This document shows, one piece after another, positions 8,976 through 18,600 of a stretch of DNA of 64,000 bases. The position numbers and the translations under genes are program-made. The notes beneath the pieces were generated by a model that worked only from the letters and a program-made list of their open reading frames with translations, was not told the origin of the DNA and made no database searches. The stretch's first letter is position 1. Each line of letters begins with the position of its first letter. The stretch is taken from assembly GCF_023913515.1 (NCBI RefSeq), contig NZ_CP099391.1, positions 3,410,001 through 3,474,000 of the forward strand. Reading direction: 5' to 3'. This DNA comes from Natronococcus sp. CG52 (GTDB taxonomy: Archaea; Halobacteriota; Halobacteria; Halobacteriales; Natrialbaceae).

Positions 8976-9851
8976 TTAGCGCTCGGATTCGGCCTCCGTG
9001 ATCGCACTCGAGACGTCGTCCTGTTCCGCCTCGGAGTCGCGGTTCGCGTCCGGGTCCGCGTCTGCATTCTGCGCGCCGGCGGGCGGCGCATCCGATCGAT
9101 CGTCCGATTCGGACCCATCGTCGGGGCGGTCGTTCGGAACGTCGATTCCGGCTAGATCGGCTGCGATCCGACGGTACGCGGCCGACGCGGGGCTGTCGGG
9201 TGCGTGAACGACCAGCGGGGTTCCGGCGTAGACGCTCTCGCGGGCCGCGGGATCCTCCGGGATCGTCCCGAGCAGCGGGAGGTCGAGTCGGTCGGCGATC
9301 TCCTCGTAGGAGACGTCCGTCTCGGGGCGCGTCCGGGTCAAGACGAGGCCGGCGGCCTCGCCGCCGGCGCGCTCGGTCAACTCGAGCGTCTTCGTCGAGT
9401 CGTGGACGGCCGCGGGTTCGGGCGTCGAGACGACGACGACGGCGTCGGCGAGACCCAGCGGGAGCACGGTCTCGTGGGTGATTCCGGCGCCGACGTCGAG
9501 GAGGACGGCGTCGTACTGCGACCGGAGCTCGTCGACGACGTCGCGGAGTTGCTCCGGTGCGGTCTCTGCGTAGTCGTCGAGGTCGGTCCCGCTCGGAACG
9601 GCGACGATGTTCTCCGCCAGTCGGTAGGTCGCGTCGTCGACCGACGCGCGTTCGGACAGGACGTCGGACAGCGTCGTCGAGTCGGGGTTCAGGCCGACGA
9701 ACCCCGCCAGATTCGCCATCCCCAGGTCCGCGTCGACTACGGCGACGCGCTCGCCCGCCCGGGCCAGTGCGGTTCCCAGGTTCACCGTCGTCGTCGTTTT
9801 CCCGACGCCGCCCTTCCCGCTCGCGATGGCATATACAGTTTCGGAAGACAT
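8976..9851 (-). CDS. minD: MinD/ParA-family ATPase
   Basis: 291-residue P-loop ATPase of the MinD/ParA (SIMIBI) class. The deviant Walker A motif GKGGVGKTT lies at about 13-21, the DADLGMANL switch region at 41-49, and LLDVGAGI (Walker B-like) near 116. The last 50 residues are an Asp/Glu/Ser-rich tail replacing the amphipathic membrane-targeting helix of bacterial MinD. Haloarchaea carry several MinD paralogues; known ones act in positioning chemotaxis arrays and pili or have no known role in division, so a specific role is not assigned. The gene is divergent from prf1 with about 160 bases between them. Confidence 0.87.
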   Translation of the reverse strand: MSSETVYAIASGKGGVGKTTTTVNLGTALARAGERVAVVDADLGMANLAGFVGLNPDSTTLSDVLSERASVDDATYRLAENIVAVPSGTDLDDYAETAPEQLRDVVDELRSQYDAVLLDVGAGITHETVLPLGLADAVVVVSTPEPAAVHDSTKTLELTERAGGEAAGLVLTRTRPETDVSYEEIADRLDLPLLGTIPEDPAARESVYAGTPLVVHAPDSPASAAYRRIAADLAGIDVPNDRPDDGSESDDRSDAPPAGAQNADADPDANRDSEAEQDDVSSAITEAESER

Positions 9852-10013
9852 ACTCGAATACTGTCCTGACTGTGGGACGGGAACCCCTTAAATCGTCACC
9901 TCGAGAATCTTCCCGATGACGACGGCGTTTCGACGACGGCGGTCGCGACGAGACCGCACGCTAACTGGCGCGTGTCAAAGAATACTTAGCCACAGCACCG
10001 TTTTGTACGGCCA

Positions 10014-11273
10014 ATGAGCCAGGAGGGCGAGCAGGAGCAATCCGACCGGAAGAAGTACGAGTTCCGGAAGGTCATCGAGGACCTCAAGGACTTCGAGGGG
10101 TCCGGGACACAACTCGTATCGATCTACATCCCCGACGACCGGCAGGTCAGTGACGTCGTGCAACACGTCACTCAGGAACACAGCGAGGCGGCCAACATCA
10201 AGTCCAAGCAGACCCGGACGGCCGTCCAGGACGCGCTGACGAGTATCAAGGACCGGCTGCGGTACTACGACACCTACCCGCCCGAGAAGGGGATGGTCGT
10301 GTTCTCCGGCGCCGTCGACTCCGGCGGCGGCCAGACCGAGATGGTCACGCGGGTGCTCGAGAGTCCGCCCCAGCCCGTCGAGTCGTTCCGCTATCACTGC
10401 GACTCGGACTTCCTCATCGAACCGCTCGAGGAGATGATGGCGGACCAGGGCCTCTACGGCCTGATCGTCCTCGACAGGCGCGAGGCTAACGTCGGCTGGC
10501 TGAAGGGCAAACGCGTCGAACCGGTCAAGTCCGCCTCCTCCCTCGTTCCCGGCAAACAGCGCAAGGGTGGCCAGTCCGCCCAGCGATTCGCCCGCCTGCG
10601 GCTCGAGGCGATCGACAACTTCTACCAGGAGGTCGCGGGGATGGCGAACGACCTGTTCGTCACCAAGCGACACGAACTCGACGGAATCCTCGTCGGCGGT
10701 CCCTCGCCCACCAAGGACGAGTTCCTGGACGGAGACTACCTCCACCACGAGATCCAGGACAACGTGATCGGGAAGTTCGACGTCGCCTACACCGACGAAT
10801 CCGGCCTGAAGGACCTCGTCGACAACGCCGAGGAGGCGCTGGCCGACGCCGAGGTGATGAAGGACAAAAAGCAGATGGAGGAGTTCTTCGAGGAACTCAA
10901 CGCGGGCGACCTCGCCACCTACGGCTTCGAGCAGACCCGACGGAACCTCATGATGGGCGCGGTCGATCGCCTGCTGATCAGCGAGGACCTCCGAAAGGAC
11001 GTCATCAGCTACGACTGTGAGGAGTGCGGCAACACGGATCGAGAGGTTCTCGACCGACGCAAATCGACTCCCTCACACACCTGCACCGAGTGCGGATCCG
11101 ACGTCGAGGCGACCGAGGAGGACCGCGAGGACGCCATCGACCACCTCATCGAGATCGCCGAACAGCGCGGCACCGAGACGAAGTTCATCTCGACCGACTT
11201 CGAGAAGGGCGAACAGCTCTACAACGCCTTCGGCGGCTTCGCCGGCATCCTGCGGTACAGCACCGGCGTCTAA
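10014..11273 (+). CDS. prf1: Peptide chain release factor aRF1
   Basis: 419-residue archaeal/eukaryotic class-1 release factor that reads all three stop codons and triggers peptide release at the ribosome. The N domain contains the stop-codon motif NIKS at 61-64 (residues NIKSKQTR). The M domain carries the universal GGQ motif at 185-187 in GKQRKGGQSAQRF. The C domain contains a zinc-binding mini-domain with CEEC near 337 and CTEC near 358. Length and domain order match aRF1. It is single and apparently monocistronic; the start is 13 bases after a possible TATA-like TACTTAG. Confidence 0.97.
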   Translation: MSQEGEQEQSDRKKYEFRKVIEDLKDFEGSGTQLVSIYIPDDRQVSDVVQHVTQEHSEAANIKSKQTRTAVQDALTSIKDRLRYYDTYPPEKGMVVFSGAVDSGGGQTEMVTRVLESPPQPVESFRYHCDSDFLIEPLEEMMADQGLYGLIVLDRREANVGWLKGKRVEPVKSASSLVPGKQRKGGQSAQRFARLRLEAIDNFYQEVAGMANDLFVTKRHELDGILVGGPSPTKDEFLDGDYLHHEIQDNVIGKFDVAYTDESGLKDLVDNAEEALADAEVMKDKKQMEEFFEELNAGDLATYGFEQTRRNLMMGAVDRLLISEDLRKDVISYDCEECGNTDREVLDRRKSTPSHTCTECGSDVEATEEDREDAIDHLIEIAEQRGTETKFISTDFEKGEQLYNAFGGFAGILRYSTGV

Positions 11274-11465
11274 GCGCTCGAGTAGCGATCGGTCGCTTCG
11301 CTCGTCCTTCGGTACGGTCGGATTTTTCAGGGACCGACTACCCGGTTGCGCGTGTCACAACGGTCGATCCGGTCCGTTCGCACCGCCTACTGTGCGTGAA
11401 TCGGTCCTTTCGGACGGAACGGTCTCCGGTAATTATCGCCCACGAGCGGCGAACTTCCGACGACC

Positions 11466-12794
11466 ATGCGGGGGAAGAGACCGATCCGACGTCGCGTCCT
11501 TCGGGGGGTTACGGCCGGGACGATGGCCGTGCTCGTCCCGGGCGCTTCCAGGAGGGCCGAGAGCGCGGACGAAACCATCGTTCGCATCCGCGAAACGAAC
11601 GCGCCCGTCGAAACGACCGAGTGGCTCGAGGTGACGGCCGACCTCGAGAACCGCGGCTCCGAAACGGCGGTCGTCGACGTCCGACTCGTCGTCGGCCACG
11701 ATCCCGAAACCGTGGCCGACGCGACGGTCGCCGTCGACCCCGGATCGAGCGAGACGGTTACGCTGGGCTACGAGACGGCGCGCGTCGAACACACCCAGCA
11801 GTTCCCGGTTCGGATCGAGACGGCCGATGGATCCGACGAGCGAACCGTCACGGTCGTCGGCAGTTCCGACGACGGCAACCTGACGGCGATTCGTCCGACC
11901 GGTGATGAGCTCGCGGTTCAGCCGGGGACGTCGGTCCTCTTCGAGGTCGCAATACCCGAACCGCTCGAACCGAACGACGTCGAGTGGGATGCCGACGACG
12001 ACATCGCCGGCGATCTCGCGCTGGCATACGATTACACGTACGCGACCGGAACCGGTGCGTACCTCGCCGAGCCCGGGACGACCGGCACGTACGACGTCCG
12101 GGCGACGGTTCCGACGGGATCCGAACCGTCGGCTCACGAGTGGACGTTAGACGTCACGTCCGACGGGCGGGATGGACCGACGGTCGAGGAGCTCACCACC
12201 GAGCCTGCGGCGGACGCGACCGTCGGCGTCGAGGAGACGATCGAGATCAGTCTCACGGCCCGCGACACCGCGGGGACGCTCGGTCGGGCGATCTGGATCG
12301 AGGGGCGAAACCTCACGGTGGTCGACGTCGACGATCTCTCGGGGACGCAGGACGGTGCGACGCTCGCGGTCGAGAACCCGCACTGGCTCGCCGGCGGCTA
12401 CGCGACGGGAGCACGGGTCGTCTGCGAGGACGGCCGAACGAGCGACTTCGCCTACGACGACGGCCCCGAAATCCGACCGCCGTTCGGGGTCGAAATCCTC
12501 GAGACGAACGCGCCCGTTACCGGCGGCGAACGCCTCGATGTAACCGCCGCCGTCGAAAACGAGGGTGGCATAATGATGATCGGCGACACGACCCAGGAGA
12601 TCGAACTGATCGTCGGCCGGGAGCCGGAACGTGTCGATTCCGAGACCGTCACGGTGATCGCCGGAACGACGGAAACGGTCGTCCTGGGGTACGAGACGTA
12701 CCCCGTCGAGCGGGACGGCGAGTTCCCGGTTCGGGTCGAAACCGCCGACGATTCGGACGAACGCACCGTCACGGTGCGCGGAACCGGCGGCTGA
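11466..12794 (+). CDS. Exported CARDB-like beta-sandwich protein with internal duplication
   Basis: 442 residues, likely exported: an Arg-rich N-terminus (RRRVLR at 8-13) is followed by a hydrophobic segment and small residues near 28. Residues about 43-130 form a CARDB-type beta-sandwich (ETNAPVETTEWLEVTADLEN at its start). A closely related copy ends the protein (about 345-440), sharing ETNAPV, LGYET, FPVR and DERTVTV. The middle region is beta-rich, unrecognised and contains no catalytic motif. Such proteins are usually surface adhesion or scaffolding modules; the function here is unknown. The HTH regulator begins 57 bases downstream on the same strand. Confidence 0.65.
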   Translation: MRGKRPIRRRVLRGVTAGTMAVLVPGASRRAESADETIVRIRETNAPVETTEWLEVTADLENRGSETAVVDVRLVVGHDPETVADATVAVDPGSSETVTLGYETARVEHTQQFPVRIETADGSDERTVTVVGSSDDGNLTAIRPTGDELAVQPGTSVLFEVAIPEPLEPNDVEWDADDDIAGDLALAYDYTYATGTGAYLAEPGTTGTYDVRATVPTGSEPSAHEWTLDVTSDGRDGPTVEELTTEPAADATVGVEETIEISLTARDTAGTLGRAIWIEGRNLTVVDVDDLSGTQDGATLAVENPHWLAGGYATGARVVCEDGRTSDFAYDDGPEIRPPFGVEILETNAPVTGGERLDVTAAVENEGGIMMIGDTTQEIELIVGREPERVDSETVTVIAGTTETVVLGYETYPVERDGEFPVRVETADDSDERTVTVRGTGG

Positions 12795-12851
12795 CGACGG
12801 AACCGGACGATCAAGGTTTATTCCGGTCCGGCGGGTACTGTCGGGACGCCG

Positions 12852-13640
12852 ATGCGTCCGCCCAGTTCAACGCTCGACGTCCTCCAGACCGTCACCCGGC
12901 GCCGCCCCCTCCTCGAGGCGCTCGAGAGCGAGCCCCGCGACAAGCAAGCGCTCTGCGAGTCGCTCGAGTGCTCTCGGTCGACCATCGATCGCGGGATTCG
13001 AGAACTCGAGTGGCTCCACTTCCTCCGGCGCGACGAGGGCACCTATCGCCTGACCGTCGGCGGCAGACTCGCACTCGCGGAACAGCGCCACAGCGCCGAG
13101 ACACTTGAATCGATCGGCGCCGCCAGCGAACTGCTCGCGGACGTGCCGCGGGAGGCGCCGATGTCGGCCGCGTTACTGGCCGGCGCGCGGACGATCGAGC
13201 CGCCGTCTCACGCGCCCGCCAAGCCGCTCCAGGAGATCGTCGACCTCGTCGGTTCGGCCGAACGGGTACGCGGCGTCAGCGCCGCCGAACGAGTCCCGGA
13301 ACTTCGGGCGCGACTGTACGACGGCGTCGTCAACGGTTCTCTCGAAGGTGAAGCCGTGGTCACCGCGGAGTTCGCCCGGTTCATCCGGGAGGAGTACCCG
13401 GCGTGGCTCGAAGACGTCGTTGTCGACGGCGGGTTCGACCTGCACGTGATCGAGTCGGTCCCCTACGAACTCGCGCTCGTCGAAACGCCGTCGGAGTCGC
13501 GCGTATTCGTGTTCGTTCTCGACGAGTCGACCGCGATCCGCGGAATCGTCGAAAACGAGACGCCGGCAGCGTTCGAGTGGGGAGAGCGCGCCTACCGGCA
13601 GTTCAGGGACGCGTCGACCCCGCTGTCACCGTCGACGTGA
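12852..13640 (+). CDS. Winged-helix transcriptional regulator with DUF1724-like domain
   Basis: 262 residues. The N-terminal winged helix (about 8-75: RRPLLEALESEPRDKQALCE, then CSRSTIDRGIRELEWLHFL as recognition helix and wing start) is followed by a C-terminal sensory region of the type seen in archaeal FilR1/DUF1724 regulators. Small-molecule or protein input is likely but the ligand is unknown. This architecture is abundant in haloarchaea. The gene lies between an exported CARDB-like protein and a UspA protein, all on the plus strand with gaps of about 55 bases, so it may regulate its neighbours (inference). Confidence 0.78.
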   Translation: MRPPSSTLDVLQTVTRRRPLLEALESEPRDKQALCESLECSRSTIDRGIRELEWLHFLRRDEGTYRLTVGGRLALAEQRHSAETLESIGAASELLADVPREAPMSAALLAGARTIEPPSHAPAKPLQEIVDLVGSAERVRGVSAAERVPELRARLYDGVVNGSLEGEAVVTAEFARFIREEYPAWLEDVVVDGGFDLHVIESVPYELALVETPSESRVFVFVLDESTAIRGIVENETPAAFEWGERAYRQFRDASTPLSPST

Positions 13641-13694
13641 CGAGCGGACGCTGACTCGGGTGAACCTTTTGCTCGTTGCGAACGAAGGACGCGT

Positions 13695-14576
13695 ATGGCA
13701 AGCGAGCGGTACACGGTCGTCGTCGCGCTCGCAAACCCCGCGACCGTCGAGCAGTTGCTGCGGACCGCCTCGGACCTGGCGAACCGACACGACGGGCGCG
13801 TTCACGCGGTCGCGGTCGAGCACAAGCCGGTTACGTCCCCGTTCTTGCTGTTCTCCGACGAGCACGTTGCCGCCGAGTACGCCGACGAGAGCACCCAGAT
13901 CCTCGAACGGGCGACGGAGGTTTCGAACGCTGCGATCACCACCGAACTGCGGATCGACAGCGACGTTCCGGGCGCCATTCGAGCGGTCGTCGACGAGGTC
14001 GACGCCGATACGCTACTCGTGGGCTGGCACGAGCGGTCGGCCGCGGCGGACGTGGTCCTCGGTACCTCGGTCGATCCGATCCTTCGGCGGCCCCCGTGTG
14101 ACACCTTCGTCGAGCGCGTGGGGACGGTCGCTAACGGCGTCGACCGAATTCTGATGCCGACCGTCGGCGGCCCCCACGTCGAACTCGCAGCCGACGTCGT
14201 TGGCGCGGTCGCCCTCGCGAACGAGGCGCGCGTGACCGTCCTCTCGATCGTCACGCCCGAAGGACGGATGGCTGACGAGGAGGCCGCTCGCCGAGAGGTT
14301 CGAGCGGCCGCCGCGCACCTGCCGAGCGTTCCGGTCGACCTGCGCGTCGAGGATGCGCCCTCGTCGACGACGGGAATTCTCGAGGTTGCCACGGAACACG
14401 ACTTCGTCGTCCTGGGCGCGACCGGAACGGGGCGGATCCGGCCGCCGGTGATCGGTTCGGTCGCGAAAACCGTCGGTAGAGTTGCGACCTGTCCAGTTCT
14501 CATCGCAAAAAGCCGGTCGGATTCGTGGGTCGGACGTGCGCTCGAGCGGGTTCGGTCGGCGTCGTTCGCTCGGTAG
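13695..14576 (+). CDS. Universal stress protein with two UspA domains
   Basis: 293 residues made of two tandem UspA folds (about 1-140 and 145-285). The second copy keeps the ATP-binding signature G-x2-G-x9-G-S near residue 245 (GATGTGRIRPPVIGSVAK), whereas the first has a weaker version around LVGWHERSAAAD. Such proteins bind ATP or AMP and change stress survival by unclear means. The start ATG at 13695 is preceded by a TTGCTCGTTG stretch rather than a clear ribosome site. A PRC-barrel protein is convergent downstream. Confidence 0.85.
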   Translation: MASERYTVVVALANPATVEQLLRTASDLANRHDGRVHAVAVEHKPVTSPFLLFSDEHVAAEYADESTQILERATEVSNAAITTELRIDSDVPGAIRAVVDEVDADTLLVGWHERSAAADVVLGTSVDPILRRPPCDTFVERVGTVANGVDRILMPTVGGPHVELAADVVGAVALANEARVTVLSIVTPEGRMADEEAARREVRAAAAHLPSVPVDLRVEDAPSSTTGILEVATEHDFVVLGATGTGRIRPPVIGSVAKTVGRVATCPVLIAKSRSDSWVGRALERVRSASFAR

Positions 14577-14592
14577 CGGCGAGAGAACGGTA

Positions 14593-14838
14593 TCAGAGGG
14601 TGCCGCGGAGGTAGACGGCGTCGTCGGTGATCTTCTCGATGCTTCCCTCGTCGAGCGGATGCGCGTCCGCACTGACGTCGCCCCAGCCGAGTTTGGCCTT
14701 GATCGTGTCCGCGATGCTCGGATTCGGATCGACGTAGCCGCGGCCGTCACTCACGTCCACGATCCGGCCGACCTCCGTGCCGTCGGTGTTCAGGACCCGT
14801 TTTCCTTCGTCCGCTTTCGTGATCGTCTCTCGTGTCAT
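14593..14838 (-). CDS. PRC-barrel domain protein
   Basis: Small protein of 81 residues from the ATG at 14838. Upstream in-frame codons exist, but the sequence from MTRETITKADEGKRVLNTDG onward has the usual start of this family. The sequence VLNTDGTEVGRIVDVSDGRG is a PRC-barrel beta-meander, as in PRC domains of photosynthetic reaction centre H subunits and RimM. Haloarchaea have many stand-alone copies, often near stress genes; no molecular role is established. It converges with the UspA gene, their stops being 16 bases apart. Confidence 0.75.
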   Translation of the reverse strand: MTRETITKADEGKRVLNTDGTEVGRIVDVSDGRGYVDPNPSIADTIKAKLGWGDVSADAHPLDEGSIEKITDDAVYLRGTL

Positions 14839-15068
14839 GATTGTGTCCGACCGAGCCGGAGTCGTCTCCCACGTTCGGGTTTGCGGACGACGGTTCATCG
14901 GGCAATAAATCAGCAAAATCGTTTTGATAAGCACCGCGCCGTTACGGCGTTTCGATCGTCTAATATGGGCTTGGAACTACCGCCGTCGGCCCCGTGCTCG
15001 TATCAACCAACTGTTGCGCAGCCACAACAGAAGGGTTATGCCGGTAGTCGCGTATTACCACTCGATCA

Positions 15069-15806
15069 ATGGAGCGGTCCCCGACCTTCGCTGCATCGTT
15101 CGACGATCCACGAATCACCGAACAGTTCTGCCGGCGGATCGCCGGAGCGCAGAGCGATCTGATCCTCCTCGGCGTCGTTCACGATCATCCGGCCAGCGTG
15201 GCTCGCGTCGAGCGCGTCCTCGAGGCGGTCCAGCCCGACGTCCTCGCCCTCGAGTTGCCACCCGCGGCGATACCACTGTACCGAGCGTACGCCCGCGACG
15301 GCGCGTCGCCGCCGCGGTTCGGCGGCGAGATGAGCGCCGCGATCAGCGCCACCGCCGACGCGACGGTCACCGGGATCGACGCGCCGAACTGGACGTTCCT
15401 GCGGCGTCTCGTCAGTCGACTGATCGCCGACCGCACCTCGCCGTCGACCGTCCGTCGGCTCTTCTCCAGTCTCGGCGGGGCGACGCGGGAGGCGCTTCGG
15501 TGTCGCCTCGCCGCGACGCTGACTCGCGCGACGTCGATGACGGTCGCTCGTGACGATCCCGTCGAGTACGACTGCGATCACGACGCCCCGCCGGAGCGCC
15601 AGGCCGCCCACGAGCGCTCCCACGTTGCCAGCGTGCAGGCCCTCCTCGGGAGCGTCGAGGCGGCCGACGACGCGCTCGTCTACCGGGACGAGACGCGCGA
15701 GGAGTGCATGGTCGATCAACTCGAGGAGATCCGCTCGCGCGGCGACGTCGTCGCAGTCGTCGGCGTCGATCACCTCGAACCGCTCGCGACGGCGCTGTCG
15801 GCGTAA
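15069..15806 (+). CDS. TraB/GumN (TIKI-like) family protein
   Basis: 245 residues. The opening LLGVVHDHPASV (about 32-43), followed by VLALELPP, resembles the TraB/PrgY/TIKI superfamily, in which a GxxH-like motif and two Glu/Asp residues form the presumed metal site of a peptidase-like fold. A second conserved stretch near the C-terminus, VVAVVGVDHLEPL, fits the closing His motif of the superfamily. There is no signal peptide or membrane segment, so a cytoplasmic protein is expected. Function is not established for archaeal members. The assignment rests on motifs only. Transcription is away from the PRC-barrel gene. Confidence 0.55.
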   Translation: MERSPTFAASFDDPRITEQFCRRIAGAQSDLILLGVVHDHPASVARVERVLEAVQPDVLALELPPAAIPLYRAYARDGASPPRFGGEMSAAISATADATVTGIDAPNWTFLRRLVSRLIADRTSPSTVRRLFSSLGGATREALRCRLAATLTRATSMTVARDDPVEYDCDHDAPPERQAAHERSHVASVQALLGSVEAADDALVYRDETREECMVDQLEEIRSRGDVVAVVGVDHLEPLATALSA

Positions 15807-15946
15807 CCGACCGTCTCGGAGTCGCCGTCGACGAACGCGTAATCAGTGCTTACGCGTCGAGTCCGGCGAGTAGAACGGCGCTGTCGTCACGTTCGCACAG
15901 CTATTCGTCGATTGCAGTCTCGTTCCCACCCCTCGAGACGGAGCGG

Positions 15947-16270
15947 TTACCGTCGAAGCGCCGAAATGCAGTTCCAGCAGTAGGTAAACGTCTGGTCGGC
16001 CTCGTTGCGGGCGCCGCAGTGAGGACACCGGATGGTCTCGCCGTCGAACTCGATCCCCTCCTCGAGTTCTTCGGGATCGCTGACGCCGTCGGGGGCGTGT
16101 CGGTAGCGGTCGGGGCCGGGAGAAGAGGGCGACTGGGTACGCCCGGGATCGGTAAACGACGGAGACTGAACGCTCTCCCCGTCCTCACGTCGAACGTAGA
16201 CGTAGTACAGTAACAGGTGCAGAAGGGCAAATAGCATCACGTATCCGATGAGCCAGCCCCAGAGCTCCAT
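15947..16270 (-). CDS. Membrane-anchored zinc-ribbon protein
   Basis: 107 residues from ATG 16270 (MELWGWLIGYV...). One N-terminal transmembrane helix (about 5-25) is followed by a polar Pro/Ser/Asp linker and a C-terminal zinc ribbon, CPHC near 82 and CWNC near 99. A short in-frame extension to 16291 is possible but begins with a less typical MRTYIIP. This single helix plus treble-clef layout is common among small haloarchaeal proteins of unknown function. It lies downstream of the acetyltransferase gene on the same strand (gap 74 bases), so the two may be co-transcribed. Confidence 0.7.
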   Translation of the reverse strand: MELWGWLIGYVMLFALLHLLLYYVYVRREDGESVQSPSFTDPGRTQSPSSPGPDRYRHAPDGVSDPEELEEGIEFDGETIRCPHCGARNEADQTFTYCWNCISALRR

Positions 16271-16344
16271 CGGTATGATATACGTTCTCAACCCACTTGG
16301 GTATTCCCTGCCTCATCGCGTCCTGACAGTCGACTCCGACAGAA

Positions 16345-17244
16345 TTACTGGGGCGGCTGGAGGTCGCGCTGGAACTCGTCGAAGACCTCGAAATCGTCGG
16401 GCAGGTCGTACTCGAGGTGACGTTCCTCCTGGCGGTTGACGCCCGCTTCCTCGATCGGCGTCGCGGTCTCCTCCCAGCCGGGCTTGATCTTGGCGCTCTT
16501 GGCGGGCATTCCGACGGCAATGTGATGGGCGGGAATGTCGTGTTGAACGACGCCGCGCGCGCCGACGATGGCGTTCTCCCCGACCTTGTTCCCGGCACGA
16601 ACCATCGAATCGTAGGTGAGTCGGACGTCGTCCTCGACGATCGTGTGGTAGTTTCGAACCTCGGTCTGGTCGACGACGTCGTGATCGTGGCTGTAGACGT
16701 GGACCCCGTCGGAGACCGAGACGCGGTCGCCGATCGTCAGTTTGCCCCGGTCGTCGAGGTGGACGTCGTCGTGAACGACGGCGTTGTCGCCGATCGTGAT
16801 GTTGTGGCCGTAGGTGAACGAGATTCCCTTGAAGAACCGGCAGCCGTCGCCGCACTCCTCGAAGAGGTGATTCGCGAGCATCCGCCGGAATCGCAGGGCG
16901 AACTCGACGTTGTCCGCGAGCGGGAGGCTGTCGAACTGTCGCCAGAGCCACTGGAGATGTTTCGAACGGCGGAACTTCTCCTCGTCCTTCTCGGCGTAGT
17001 ACTCGCTCTCGAGGGTCGTGTTACACGGATCGTAACTCTGGAGCCGAACGCGCTCGGCCGGCGAAACCGACTCGCCGTTCTGCCACTGCTCGTAGGCCTC
17101 GCGGTCGCCCGAAAGATCGATCAGCACGTCCTCGACGACCGTGCAGGTATCTTCGGCGCCCGACAGCCGTTGATCGACCTCGTCGATGAACTCGCGCATA
17201 CCCGCCTCCGCCTCGTCGGGGAGCGAGACGTACCGCTTTGTCAT
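16345..17244 (-). CDS. Left-handed beta-helix (hexapeptide repeat) acyltransferase
   Basis: 299 residues from ATG 17244 (MTKRYVSLPDEAE); an ATG 33 bases earlier is possible. The N-terminal 130 residues are helical and unrecognised. From about 140 the hexapeptide turns repeat (ITIGDNAVVHDDVHLDDRG, then LTIGDRVSVSDGV), followed by HDHD near 175 and the typical PAHHIAVGMPAK terminal turn seen in maltose/galactoside O-acetyltransferase relatives. It is likely a trimeric acetyl-CoA-dependent O-acetyltransferase acting on a sugar or surface glycan; the substrate is unknown. The long helical N-terminus is larger than in bacterial Maa/LacA enzymes. Confidence 0.82.
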   Translation of the reverse strand: MTKRYVSLPDEAEAGMREFIDEVDQRLSGAEDTCTVVEDVLIDLSGDREAYEQWQNGESVSPAERVRLQSYDPCNTTLESEYYAEKDEEKFRRSKHLQWLWRQFDSLPLADNVEFALRFRRMLANHLFEECGDGCRFFKGISFTYGHNITIGDNAVVHDDVHLDDRGKLTIGDRVSVSDGVHVYSHDHDVVDQTEVRNYHTIVEDDVRLTYDSMVRAGNKVGENAIVGARGVVQHDIPAHHIAVGMPAKSAKIKPGWEETATPIEEAGVNRQEERHLEYDLPDDFEVFDEFQRDLQPPQ

Positions 17245-17544
17245 ACGCCGATATACTGGTCCGGAGTTGATAGGCATTCGGTTGTCCCTTTCGACTTGCC
17301 ACGCCAGGTAACGTGAATGTAACCAGTCTCTGGCGGTGAGGCAATCGGTCGTTAGCGGTCGTCGACGAACCGTTCGAGCGGTACTTCTGCGCCGTAAACG
17401 AACGGTATTCGATTATCTTCTCGTAAGCGCAGCGCACGGAACCGAACTCCCGTCGGCGCCGCGGTCCGGCAGAATCGCTGTGGTCGATCCGACGAACCGG
17501 GAACTTCCGTACCCGCTAAGTGTCTCCGCTTCCAACTCGCAGAC
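17245..17544. other. Divergent intergenic region, acyltransferase and aldo/keto reductase
   Basis: 300 bases between two divergent genes. It must carry both promoters. No convincing coding frame or RNA gene was seen. Confidence 0.4.
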
Positions 17545-18600
17545 ATGCACTACCGGGAACTGGGCGACTCCGGGCTCGAGGTCAGCGAGATCGGCTTCGG
17601 CGCGTGGGTCGTCGGCACCGACTGGTGGGGCGACCGCTCGGAAGACGACGCCATCGAGATGGTCCAGTACGCCGTCGATCAGGACATCACGTACTTCGAT
17701 ACGGGTGACGTCTACGGCCACGGCCGGAGCGAGGAGTTGATCGGGCAGGCGCTCGCCGAGGTCCGCGACGAGGTCACCGTCGCGACCAAGGTCGGCTACG
17801 ACTTCTACAACAACCCGCAGGCCGGCCACGGCGAACTGCCCAAGGAGACGGATCCGGAGTACCTCCGGGACGCCGTCGAGCGGAGCCTCGAACGCCTCGG
17901 GATGGACTCGATCGACGTCCTGCAGCTGCACAACGCCAACGTCGACGAGATCACGCCCGACGTGCTCGAACTGCTCGACGAACTCGAGGAGGAAGGGACC
18001 ATCGGGGCGACGGGACTCGCGCTCGGCCCGTCGATCGGCTGGCTCGCGGAGGGCGACCTGGCGATCGAGGAGGAGTTCGACGCCGTCCAGCTCGTCTGGA
18101 ACGTGCTCGAACAGGAGGTCGGCAACCACTTCCTCGAGACGATCGAGGAGACCGGCTCGCGGACGAGCCTGATCCCCCGCGTTCCCCACTCCTCGGGCGT
18201 GCTGAACGAACAGGTCACGCCCGAGACCGAACTCGGCGAGGGCGACCACCGCGGCTTCCGCCCCGACGAGTGGTACGAGACCGGCTGGGAGAAACTCGAG
18301 GAGCTGCGGTTCCTCGAACGGGGGGACGAGCGAACGATGGGCCAGGCCACGCTCGCGTGGCTGCTCTCCCACGACTCGGTCGCGACCGTGACGCCGACGT
18401 TCCGCACCGCGGACGATATCGACGAGTGGGCCGCCGCGAGCGACGTGCCAAAACTCTCCGAAGGGGAGTTCGACCGCGTCGCCGAACTGTACGCGAACGA
18501 CTTCGACATCGATCGCGACGACGGGATGGACTCGCTGCGCTCGTCGGTCGACGGCGAGGACATCGAGTCCGCCGGGCTGGACAAACTCGCGGCCGACTGA
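17545..18600 (+). CDS. Aldo/keto reductase
   Basis: 351-residue NAD(P)H-dependent oxidoreductase with a TIM-barrel fold. The start MHYRELGDSGLEVSEIGFGAW is the family signature. The catalytic tetrad is visible: Asp in FDTGDVYGHGRSE near 52, Tyr in the same stretch near 57, Lys in VATKVGY near 84, and His in LQLHNAN near 130. A C-terminal Ser/Arg cofactor-binding region is less clear. The physiological substrate is unknown; relatives reduce sugars, steroids or aldehydes. It is divergent from the acyltransferase gene with a 300-base gap containing no other gene. Confidence 0.9.
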   Translation: MHYRELGDSGLEVSEIGFGAWVVGTDWWGDRSEDDAIEMVQYAVDQDITYFDTGDVYGHGRSEELIGQALAEVRDEVTVATKVGYDFYNNPQAGHGELPKETDPEYLRDAVERSLERLGMDSIDVLQLHNANVDEITPDVLELLDELEEEGTIGATGLALGPSIGWLAEGDLAIEEEFDAVQLVWNVLEQEVGNHFLETIEETGSRTSLIPRVPHSSGVLNEQVTPETELGEGDHRGFRPDEWYETGWEKLEELRFLERGDERTMGQATLAWLLSHDSVATVTPTFRTADDIDEWAAASDVPKLSEGEFDRVAELYANDFDIDRDDGMDSLRSSVDGEDIESAGLDKLAAD

